From NCBI GenBank assembly GCA_012523875.1, contig JAAYSW010000181.1, positions 1 to 5,391 of the forward strand: a stretch of 5,391 bases of DNA. The letters run 5' to 3'. Shown here piece by piece: positions 1 to 5,391 of the stretch (positions are counted from its first letter, which is position 1; every line of letters starts with the position of its first letter). The notes below the pieces were generated by a model that saw only the letters and a program-made list of their open reading frames with translations, was not told the origin of the DNA and did not search any database. A program made the position numbers and the translations under genes. The DNA is from Clostridiales bacterium. Lineage in GTDB: Bacteria > Bacillota > Clostridia > Oscillospirales > Ruminococcaceae.

Positions 1-210
1 AGAAAAGCAATTATAGACACTAATTTATGTGTTGCCTGTGGTTCTTGCCTTAAGGTCTGTCCTAAAGATGCAATAGGAATTTTTTATGGTCAATACGCAA
101 TTATAAAAGATGATTTGTGTATTGGTTGTGGGAAATGTACAAAAGATTGTCCAGCATCAGTTATTTCCATAGAGGAGGTACATTATGAAGAAAACAAAGA
201 ATTGGTATAA
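1..210 (+). CDS. Dicluster 2[4Fe-4S] ferredoxin or ferredoxin domain, 3' end only
   Basis: An open frame runs from the first base to a TAA at 208-210, giving 69 residues; the 5' end lies outside the window. Two classic CxxCxxCxxxCP motifs are visible, with cysteines at fragment residues 10, 13, 16, 20 and 40, 43, 46, 50. Each C-terminal Cys is followed by Pro, as in bacterial-type ferredoxins carrying two [4Fe-4S] clusters. The role is electron transfer, probably cytoplasmic or at the inner membrane face. The missing N-terminus means it could be a stand-alone ferredoxin or the tail of a larger iron-sulfur protein. After the second motif there is an acidic tail of about 18 residues (IEEVHYEENKELV at the end), and this tail overlaps the start of the next gene by 26 bases. 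That overlap suggests translational coupling and a shared redox function with the membrane protein downstream. Confidence 0.9.
   Translation, partial: RKAIIDTNLCVACGSCLKVCPKDAIGIFYGQYAIIKDDLCIGCGKCTKDCPASVISIEEVHYEENKELV
174..178 (+). promoter_or_regulatory. Ribosome binding site of the membrane Fe-S gene, inside the ferredoxin gene
   Basis: GGAGG lies 6 bases before the ATG at 185. It is embedded in the ferredoxin reading frame, where it encodes part of the Ile-Glu-Glu-Val tail. It fixes the downstream start at 185 and confirms that the two genes really overlap. Confidence 0.85.
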
Positions 211-769
211 CTATCTTTGGATAGCCTCAATTATATATCTCTTGCTAGGGTTCTTTAATATTTTATTTGCATGGCTGGGGCTGATTTGTTTTATTACACC
301 ACTTTTAATTGCGATAATTGGTAAGAATAAAGATTATTGTAATCGTTATTGTGGCAGAGGTCAGTTATTTGCTTTAATTGGTGGAAGGCTAGGTTTATCA
401 AGAAAAAAGGACATACCAAAGTGGATGAAATCAAAACAATTCCGATATGGTTTTCTGACATTCTTTCTAACAATGTTTTTTGTTATGGTTTGGAATACAT
501 ATCTTGTTTTCACAGGGGCAAAGGATTTGCGGCAGGTTGTAAAAATTCTATGGACTTTTAAATTACCATGGCATTGGGCATATCATGGAAACCTTTTTTC
601 TCCCTGGGTATCACAGTTCGCCTTCGGGTTTTATAGTATAATGCTTACCTCTACACTTATTGGGTTCGCTACAATGATTTTGTTTAAACCAAGATCATGG
701 TGCGTATACTGTCCTATGGGAACAATGACACAACTCATATGCAAAATAAAAAAGAATAATAATACTTAA
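185..769 (+). CDS. Four-helix membrane 4Fe-4S binding protein (NapH/NosR-like Fer4_5 type)
   Basis: This is a 194-residue membrane protein. Hydrophobic segments lie at about 10-46 (long enough for a two-helix hairpin), 88-109 and 142-167. There are two cysteine pairs: C52 and C56 in a CNRYCGRG motif just after the first hairpin, and C173 and C176 in a CVYCPMG motif after the last helix. The second motif resembles the polyferredoxin membrane domains of the NapH/NosR/YccM group, but the protein has no soluble ferredoxin domain of its own. The overlapping upstream ferredoxin probably supplies that function. With a cytoplasmic N-terminus, both Cys pairs fall on the cytoplasmic side, so they could bind one cluster together (inference). 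The loop between helices 3 and 4 is rich in Trp and His (around 129-134). The likely role is electron transfer at the membrane; the donor and acceptor are unknown. The start at 185 is supported by GGAGG 6 bases upstream. I see no clear terminator with a U-tract after it on this strand. Confidence 0.82.
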   Translation: MKKTKNWYNYLWIASIIYLLLGFFNILFAWLGLICFITPLLIAIIGKNKDYCNRYCGRGQLFALIGGRLGLSRKKDIPKWMKSKQFRYGFLTFFLTMFFVMVWNTYLVFTGAKDLRQVVKILWTFKLPWHWAYHGNLFSPWVSQFAFGFYSIMLTSTLIGFATMILFKPRSWCVYCPMGTMTQLICKIKKNNNT

Positions 770-931
770 ATTAATAATTGAATTCTTATTTTAATATAAA
801 CAACAAAATCTCTCATCAACATTATGTTGGTGAGAGATTAAAAACTAATAAGCGATTAAGTATAAACTTAACATTATAAAAAAGTAAAGATGGAAATTAA
901 CATTTTGGAACTAAATATATTTAAGTCTTAA
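770..931. other. Convergent intergenic gap
   Basis: This 162-base AT-rich gap lies between the stop of the membrane Fe-S gene (+) and the stop of spoIVA (-). It holds the strong hairpin at 807-839, annotated separately, and a small perfect inverted repeat with 6-base arms TTAAGT/ACTTAA at 856-861 and 866-871 around a 4-base loop. That small repeat is too weak to call a terminator. I see no open frame, promoter or RNA gene here. Confidence 0.7.
807..839 (-). terminator. Intrinsic terminator of the sipL-spoIVA operon, possibly bidirectional
   Basis: The arms at 807-821 and 825-839 pair over 15 base pairs with one G-U wobble and a 3-base TTA loop. Read on the minus strand, the stem ends in GAGAGATT and runs straight into TTTTGTTGTTT, a good U-rich tract, so it works best for transcripts arriving from spoIVA, whose stop is about 93 bases upstream. 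On the plus strand the stem is followed by AAAAACTAATAAG with no U-tract, so it is a weaker candidate for ending the ferredoxin/membrane-protein transcript. The stem may still protect both 3' ends. Confidence 0.75.
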
Positions 932-2407
932 TTAAAGAATAAAACATATTAAGCCATTACAACCCTCATTGATAACCCTTTCAAGTGTTTCTTGAAGCTT
1001 TAACCTTGCTTCAATTGGCATTCGATATAGCTTATTATGTAGCCCTTCATTTACAAGCTCATGTAGAGATTTCCCAAAGATATTTGATTCCCATATTTTT
1101 TGAGGGCTTTCTTCAAATTCTTGTAGTAAATACATAATTAACTCTTCACTTTGTTTTTCAGTGCCTACAATTGGGCTTACAGTTGTATTAATAGAAGCCT
1201 TCATAAGATGGATAGAGGGGGCTGATGCCTTAAGTTTAACACCATATTTACCGCCCTGTTTAATTATTTCTGGCTCTTCAAGACTTAATTCATCCATACT
1301 TGGCATAACTATTCCATAACCCGTTGCTTCAACCTCCTCTAATGCAGTTTTTATTTTCTCATAATCTTTTTTAACTCTATTTAGATTTAGTAAGATTGGC
1401 ATTAAATCACTTTCACATGTTATGTCAAGTCCAGTTGTTTCCCCTAAAATTTTATAAAACAGGTGATTCTCAAGTTCGACATTAATAGTGACGCTACCTT
1501 TACCCAAATCTATATCTGTAATCCTAGACTCAATTACATTGTCGCAAACCATTATTCCCTTTGCAACATTTTCAGAATCTCGAACATTAGATACAGTACT
1601 AGCGGCACTGCGGATTGCGGAGAAAATATTTTCTTTTAACCAGTGTGATTTATCAAGTCCTGTAATCCATTTAGCCATATTAATATTAATTTCTTTAACA
1701 GGGAAAGCAAATAAAATTTGAGTAATAATGCTTTTAATATCTCCCTCATCAAGTGTAAGGCAGTTAATTGGCATAGCGATTGTATTATATTTTTCCATCA
1801 AAGTTTCGCATATACGATGTGTTTCTATGGAATCAGGGTTAACCGAATTTACAAGCACAATAAAAGGTTTATCAATTTCCTGTAATTCCTTTATAACACG
1901 TTCCTCACTCTCAGCATATTCCTCACGGGGGATATCAGAAATACTGCCATCAGTAGTGATTACAAGTCCAATTGTGGAATGTTCAGAAATAACTTTTTGA
2001 GTACCAATTTCAGCCGCCATATTAAATGGCACTTCATCATCAAACCAAGGAGTTTGAACCATTCTAGGCATTTCATTTTCAATGTATCCTAAGGAACTTG
2101 GTACAATATAGCCCACGCAATCAATCATACGCACATTTAACCGTGCAGAATTATCTAAATTAATTTCAACAGCTTCCTCAGGGATAAATTTGGGTTCAGT
2201 TGTCATAATAGTCCTACCAGCAGCAGATTGAGGAAGCTCATCAATAGCTCGTTCACGCTTAAAATCGCTGTTAATATTAGGGATTACAAGTGTTTCCATG
2301 AAACGTTTAATAAATGTGGATTTACCAGTCCTAACAGGACCGACAATTCCAATATAGATATCGCCATCCGTACGTTGTGCAATATCGCAATAAATATCTT
2401 TTGTCAT
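932..2407 (-). CDS. spoIVA: Stage IV sporulation protein A, coat morphogenetic ATPase
   Basis: The protein has 491 residues; B. subtilis SpoIVA has 492. SpoIVA binds and hydrolyses ATP and polymerises around the forespore in the mother cell, forming the basement layer on which the spore coat is built and affecting cortex formation. The N-terminal TRAFAC-like ATPase domain has a Walker A motif GPVRTGKST at 23-31 (K29), a conserved TIMTTEPKF stretch at 66-74 carrying the sensor threonine region, and a Walker B-like MIDCVGY at 94-100 (D96). The family signatures DELPQSAAG (56-64) and EHSTIG are intact, as are, in the C-terminal half, TGYGI, EPEIIKQG, APSIHLMK and GTEKQSEEL. The extreme C-terminus ends in GCNGLICFIL; its G485 aligns with the B. 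subtilis Gly486 implicated in SpoVM contact. The start is set by GGAGG at 2415-2419, 7 bases before the ATG. It is second in an operon after the sipL-like gene, with a 36-base gap that has no convincing promoter. A weak 5-bp hairpin (2426-2440) just precedes the ribosome binding site. Confidence 0.97.
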   Translation of the reverse strand: MTKDIYCDIAQRTDGDIYIGIVGPVRTGKSTFIKRFMETLVIPNINSDFKRERAIDELPQSAAGRTIMTTEPKFIPEEAVEINLDNSARLNVRMIDCVGYIVPSSLGYIENEMPRMVQTPWFDDEVPFNMAAEIGTQKVISEHSTIGLVITTDGSISDIPREEYAESEERVIKELQEIDKPFIVLVNSVNPDSIETHRICETLMEKYNTIAMPINCLTLDEGDIKSIITQILFAFPVKEININMAKWITGLDKSHWLKENIFSAIRSAASTVSNVRDSENVAKGIMVCDNVIESRITDIDLGKGSVTINVELENHLFYKILGETTGLDITCESDLMPILLNLNRVKKDYEKIKTALEEVEATGYGIVMPSMDELSLEEPEIIKQGGKYGVKLKASAPSIHLMKASINTTVSPIVGTEKQSEELIMYLLQEFEESPQKIWESNIFGKSLHELVNEGLHNKLYRMPIEARLKLQETLERVINEGCNGLICFIL

Positions 2408-2443
2408 CTTGAAACCTCCATTTTAAATCCAATAAGGATTGTC

Positions 2444-3997
2444 TTAACTTAATATTGGTATAATAATCATCCCATTTTGAGTGAGTCTTTCGTTCGTCAA
2501 CTCATTTTCATCCATTATTGCGGATACTGATGAACTGTATTTTTTTGCAATCTCCCAGATATCCTCATCCTCGATTCCATAATAAAGTTTAACAGCGTAA
2601 TCGCCATCATGTTGTTTTTTAATAGTCTCATCTATATTTAAATCTGTAATAATATCAATCACAGAAGATGAATAAAGATTTCCGTGAATCTTTAAATCAG
2701 CCTTTATAGCAACACTGTCAGCAGATGAAAGATTATAGGAACAAGAGATAATGCATACAGTTGTTTCGAGGATAGAGCTATCAGTTATACCATTAAAGTT
2801 GGAAACATACTCAAAAGGTTCATCGTTTTCAAGCATTATAGGCATACCTTTTTCATTCCTAGCCATTATTGAATATTTGATCATACCCGATACGGTTATC
2901 TTTTGTTCGTCAGCATTAATGAATGAATTTATATTAGAAGCATTTGCCCATACATCATAAATGCAATCAATTTCACCATCACTGTATTCAATATTAGTTT
3001 TAACTTGGTGTTGAGCCTCAATGATTGAAGGGAATTGCTCAATTCTTACTGGAGAAGTTACATATTCACATGGATGAGTTGTTGAATAAGCATCAGTAAC
3101 TAACTCAACAACAGACGATTTTAAAGCTACGCAACTGAGGTTGATTATTAATTCACATTGAAGCATTTTTGCATCCCCATCATTATTAGCAATAGTATTA
3201 ACATCACAGCTAACAATATCAGCATTAATTATACAATCAAAGCTTTCGTTAATGCCATCTAAATCAACAATTTGGCTATATGGCAAATTGAATTGCATAG
3301 CCTCAAGGGAGCTTTGTTCATCTTTTTCACATGAATAAAGAATATTAATAATCGCTTCACCTTTGGAAACAAGCTTATTTGCTATTATTTTCTTATCACC
3401 AGTAATGACAAGAGCATCACTTCTTATAATTCCTAGAACAGGTGGATTTGACATATTAAGTTCAATCTCTTCATTAATAATAAATTGTTTAGTAGCAGTG
3501 ATTTTATTAGAGGCATATGGAACACATTGTTTTTTTAACTGTGTATTCAAGCCAAATGCATCACTAATAACCTCTCTTTTTTGTTCTGCATAAATTTTTG
3601 ATTTGATTGTAACAGCACCACGAATATCAAGTCTACGCTGATTAACAACACGACAATTTACATAATCAACCTTAGGAGTGAGCAATACGCTAAGATTATC
3701 ATATCCCTTATTGAGCTCAATTGTTTTAGAATAGTTAAGCTTCTGATTTACACATTGTAATAGACAGCTCTCCTCACTGCAATACATCACCCTAATATGA
3801 ACAACAAGTTCATATGTAATCCTATCACCATTCACAGAATACGAAATGATTTTAGGACACATTTGACACTTTATAAGCTTAAAGATTTCAGGGTAATAAT
3901 CAGGAAGAATATAATCTAACTCTACACTTTGCTCCTGCATACCGTCAAATATTGCCTCTTTAACGGAAACAATCTCTTTGTTTAATTTTAATTCCAT
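2444..3997 (-). CDS. sipL: SipL-like SPOCS (DUF3794) and LysM domain protein, probable SpoIVA partner
   Basis: The protein has 517 residues from the ATG at 3997. In C. difficile, SipL binds SpoIVA through its LysM domain and is needed for the coat to encase the forespore; SpoVID is the rough counterpart in Bacillus. The N-terminal part (about 5-110) and a second stretch (about 150-280) look like repeated SPOCS/DUF3794 beta-rich domains. The first has the typical VKEAIFDG and LDYILPDYYPEIFKL pattern; the second has MSNPPVLGIIRSDALV. A third, more divergent stretch (about 320-460) begins near FPSIIEAQHQVK. A C-terminal LysM-like domain covers about 467-516, with IWEIAKKY at 480-487, an ENEL motif and a terminal MIIIPIL strand. 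W481 sits where the C. difficile protein has a Trp important for SpoIVA binding (recalled from the literature). There is no signal peptide or membrane helix, as expected for a mother-cell cytosolic protein. Its position directly before spoIVA supports the SipL call over other DUF3794 proteins. Confidence 0.85.
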   Translation of the reverse strand: MELKLNKEIVSVKEAIFDGMQEQSVELDYILPDYYPEIFKLIKCQMCPKIISYSVNGDRITYELVVHIRVMYCSEESCLLQCVNQKLNYSKTIELNKGYDNLSVLLTPKVDYVNCRVVNQRRLDIRGAVTIKSKIYAEQKREVISDAFGLNTQLKKQCVPYASNKITATKQFIINEEIELNMSNPPVLGIIRSDALVITGDKKIIANKLVSKGEAIINILYSCEKDEQSSLEAMQFNLPYSQIVDLDGINESFDCIINADIVSCDVNTIANNDGDAKMLQCELIINLSCVALKSSVVELVTDAYSTTHPCEYVTSPVRIEQFPSIIEAQHQVKTNIEYSDGEIDCIYDVWANASNINSFINADEQKITVSGMIKYSIMARNEKGMPIMLENDEPFEYVSNFNGITDSSILETTVCIISCSYNLSSADSVAIKADLKIHGNLYSSSVIDIITDLNIDETIKKQHDGDYAVKLYYGIEDEDIWEIAKKYSSSVSAIMDENELTNERLTQNGMIIIPILS

Positions 3998-4002
3998 ATG
4001 TA

Positions 4003-4007
4003 CCTCC
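4003..4007 (-). promoter_or_regulatory. Ribosome binding site that sets the sipL start
   Basis: On the minus strand GGAGG sits 5 bases before the ATG at 3997. An in-frame GTG at 4009 would add four residues (MEVH), but the ribosome binding site itself would then lie inside the coding sequence. The ATG at 3997 is therefore preferred. Confidence 0.88.
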
Positions 4008-4038
4008 ACATCTTTACTGATATTATTCTTGCTAAAAT

Positions 4039-4067
4039 ATTCTATTCAAGTGAGTAGGACAATATTC
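4039..4067 (-). promoter_or_regulatory. Candidate sigma-E (mother-cell) promoter of sipL-spoIVA
   Basis: Read on the minus strand, GAATATT at 4067-4061 fully matches the B. subtilis sigma-E -35 pattern (KMATATT). After a 14-base spacer comes AATAGAAT at 4046-4039, which matches the -10 pattern CATACAHT at 6 of 8 positions. Transcription would start near 4032, about 35 bases before the sipL ATG and well placed for the ribosome binding site at 4003-4007. Sigma-E control is what is known for spoIVA in Bacillus and sipL in Clostridia. The call rests on motif match and context only. Confidence 0.65.
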
Positions 4068-4089
4068 CTCATGCATGATTAAATATACA

Positions 4090-4118
4090 TTGACATGAAT
4101 AATGGATTGTGTTAAAAT
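4090..4118 (+). promoter_or_regulatory. Sigma-A promoter of the PH-domain/FkbM operon
   Basis: TTGACA at 4090-4095, a 17-base spacer and TAAAAT at 4113-4118 make a near-consensus vegetative promoter. TGT at 4110-4112 directly before the -10 gives a TGn extended -10. The expected start of transcription is near 4125, leaving a leader of about 60 bases before the ATG at 4187. The promoter points away from sipL, and its -35 is 22 bases from the -35 of the opposing sigma-E-like promoter. Confidence 0.8.
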
Positions 4119-4140
4119 ATATAGTAGAATGTAATAGGAT

Positions 4141-4153
4141 ATATGGTACATAT
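4141..4153. repeat. Short inverted repeat in the PH-gene leader, possible operator
   Basis: ATATG and CATAT arms flank a GTA centre. The repeat lies about 15 bases downstream of the predicted transcription start, where a repressor could act. The arms are only 5 bases and AT-rich, so chance occurrence is quite possible. Confidence 0.2.
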
Positions 4154-4186
4154 TAGTTTTTATTCATAATAGGGAGAAGATATAAC

Positions 4187-4591
4187 ATGGCTAAGAAAGA
4201 TATAAAATATGTCTGGACTGATAAAAAGAGAACCCTTTTTGGTCTTCCATTATCATTCACAAGATTTTTTTTAACAGATACGAAATTTATAACAAGTATA
4301 GGATTTTTAAATATTGAAGAAGACGAACTTGATCTTTATAAAGTAACGGATAAAAAGCTACAACTTCCACTTGGTCAAAGAATATTTAAGTGTGGTACAA
4401 TAATTTTATATGTAAGGGATACAGATACACCAGTTAAAATAATAAAATCTATAAAAGAACCACGAAAGGTTTCTGCAATGCTTGATGAAAAAATAAATGA
4501 ACAGAGAAATAGGTTTAAAATCCAAGGTAGGGATATGATGGGTGCATTTAATAACCATATTTGTGATGGAGATTGCGATGCGGAGGAGTAA
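4187..4591 (+). CDS. Small bacterial PH-domain protein (bPH_2/YdbT-like)
   Basis: This is a 134-residue protein. It has the bacterial PH-fold pattern: VWTDKKRTLFGLPLSFTRFFLT at about 9-30, a GFLNIEEDELDLYKVTD stretch typical of the bPH_2 family (about 39-55), a QRIFKCGTIILY strand pair (about 64-75), and a final IKEPRKVSAML helix start (about 89-99). There is no membrane helix, so it is a stand-alone soluble domain, unlike the membrane-anchored YdbS/YdbT proteins. The tail after the domain is charged and ends in HICDGDCDAEE, with two cysteines four positions apart. The molecular function is not known for such proteins. The start at 4187 is supported by GGGAG at 4172-4176 with a 10-base spacer, and the gene ends in tandem stops TAA TAG. 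It is first in an operon with the FkbM-type gene 33 bases downstream and is driven by a strong sigma-A-type promoter. Confidence 0.8.
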   Translation: MAKKDIKYVWTDKKRTLFGLPLSFTRFFLTDTKFITSIGFLNIEEDELDLYKVTDKKLQLPLGQRIFKCGTIILYVRDTDTPVKIIKSIKEPRKVSAMLDEKINEQRNRFKIQGRDMMGAFNNHICDGDCDAEE

Positions 4592-4624
4592 TAGTACCAT
4601 TTATAAATGAAAAGGGGGAATATA

Positions 4625-5391
4625 ATGTTATCATTTATTACTGAAACCCGTTCATGTTGGGATGCTATTAAGGAAGAAAAACGCCCTATATACATCTATG
4701 GAATGGGAAATGGTGCTTTAAAAATTATGTCAGCTTTTAAGCAATATGGGATACCACTTGCAGGAGTATTTGCAAGCGATGAATTTGTAAGAGGGCATAA
4801 ATTTGAAGGATATAAAGTACAGAAGCTTTCTGAAATTGAGGAAACTGTTGAAGACTTTGTAATAGTTCTTGCATTTGCAGCGGGCAATCCATCGTTGATT
4901 GAAAAAATTGAATTACTGGCATCAAAATACACAATGTATGTTCCTGATGTTCCTGTTGTTGGTGAGGGTCTGTTTACATATGAATATTGCCTTGAACACC
5001 GAGAGGAGTTATCAAAGGTATATTACTTACTTGCAGATAATTATTCAAGAAAAGTTTTTGCTAATGTTATAAATTTTAAAATAAGTGGTGATATAAAATA
5101 TTTATCAGATACTACCACGGATATATCTGATGTATACCAGGGCATTATTCGCCCTAGTATGGCTGAGGTCTTTGTTGATTTGGGGGCATATAATGGCGAT
5201 ACTATTAAGGAGTTCATGGAATATACTGGTGGTGCATATTCAGAAATATTTGCTGTAGAGCCTGATAAGAAAAATTACAAAAAAATGCTGAAATCTATAG
5301 AGGGAATGGGAAGGATAAATACAATTAATGCAGTTGCATGGAGTATTGATACTGAAGTTCCGTTTGCTGCTAGGGCAGGTCGTCAGTCTAC
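4625..5391 (+). CDS. FkbM-family SAM-dependent methyltransferase with N-terminal Rossmann-like domain, 3' end missing
   Basis: The frame is open from the ATG at 4625 to the window edge: 255 complete codons plus two bases. GGGGG (4614-4618) lies 6 bases upstream of the ATG. The N-terminal part (about 20-115) looks like a nucleotide- or sugar-binding Rossmann-like domain: it has an IYIYGMGNGALKIM glycine motif at 22-35, GVFASDEFVRGHKFEGYKV, and later FVIVLAFAAGNP. A linker with Tyr-rich helices follows. The methyltransferase domain begins near 180 with motif I VFVDLGAYNGDT at 182-193 (D185, G187, G191, D192) and an acidic strand end FAVEPD at 209-214 (E212), which normally contacts the SAM ribose. 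This is the typical start of FkbM methyltransferases, which O-methylate sugars or small molecules, often in surface-glycan or natural-product clusters. The true substrate cannot be read from this fragment. It is probably co-transcribed with the PH-domain gene. Confidence 0.85.
   Translation, partial: MLSFITETRSCWDAIKEEKRPIYIYGMGNGALKIMSAFKQYGIPLAGVFASDEFVRGHKFEGYKVQKLSEIEETVEDFVIVLAFAAGNPSLIEKIELLASKYTMYVPDVPVVGEGLFTYEYCLEHREELSKVYYLLADNYSRKVFANVINFKISGDIKYLSDTTTDISDVYQGIIRPSMAEVFVDLGAYNGDTIKEFMEYTGGAYSEIFAVEPDKKNYKKMLKSIEGMGRINTINAVAWSIDTEVPFAARAGRQS

Noticed and set aside
349..561. Second plus-strand frame inside the membrane Fe-S gene
   Set aside because: It overlaps a gene with clear motifs and helices, and the alternative product has no recognisable features.
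1488..2000. Plus-strand frames opposite spoIVA
   Set aside because: The opposite strand encodes SpoIVA with family signatures throughout, so these are reading-frame shadows.
2426..2440. Small hairpin AATCC/GGATT between sipL and spoIVA as a terminator or attenuator
   Set aside because: The stem is only 5 bp with no U-tract, so it is unlikely to stop transcription; at most it tunes access to the spoIVA ribosome binding site.
2408..2470. Possible separate promoter for spoIVA in and just before the intergenic gap, including a TATACCAAT-like element on the minus strand
   Set aside because: It fits the sigma-E -10 only with an inserted base, and I find no matching -35 at the right distance.
4007..4009. 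GTG start for sipL adding four residues
   Set aside because: The GGAGG ribosome binding site would fall inside the coding region; the ATG at 3997 is ideally spaced from it.
4375..4934. Minus-strand open frames opposite the PH-domain and FkbM genes
   Set aside because: They lie opposite well-supported coding frames, have no ribosome binding sites in place, and their translations resemble no family I recognise.

Overview
The window is AT-rich DNA from an anaerobic, endospore-forming Firmicute of the clostridial type. The evidence is a near full-length SpoIVA, a SipL-like SPOCS/LysM protein of the kind known from Clostridia, a dicluster ferredoxin paired with a small membrane iron-sulfur protein, strong GGAGG ribosome binding sites, and low GC throughout. 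A Lachnospiraceae-like genome fits best, but this is an inference from gene content, not from a marker gene.

Layout. Positions 1-769 (+ strand) hold the 3' end of a 2[4Fe-4S] ferredoxin gene, overlapped by 26 bases by a gene for a four-helix membrane protein with two cysteine pairs. Positions 770-931 are a gene-free convergent gap with a strong hairpin (807-839) that best serves as the terminator of the opposite-strand operon. Positions 932-3997 (- strand) hold a two-gene sporulation operon, sipL-like then spoIVA, with 36 bases between them. Positions 3998-4186 are a divergent regulatory region. It has a sigma-E-like promoter reading left into sipL-spoIVA and a near-consensus extended -10 sigma-A promoter reading right. 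Positions 4187-5391 (+ strand) hold a small bacterial PH-domain protein and then the first 255 residues of an FkbM-type methyltransferase, which runs off the window.

How the genes fit together. SpoIVA is the ATPase that polymerises on the mother-cell face of the forespore to form the coat basement layer. SipL is its clostridial partner and binds it through a C-terminal LysM domain. Here the two are co-transcribed from what looks like a single mother-cell promoter, which physically links genes whose products work together. The ferredoxin and membrane protein probably form an electron-transfer pair. The PH/FkbM pair looks like a housekeeping or surface-modification operon unrelated to sporulation.

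I see no mobile element, CRISPR array, tRNA or rRNA, and no convincing undescribed defence or biosynthetic system. The most useful observation is the sipL-spoIVA operon with its candidate sigma-E promoter.
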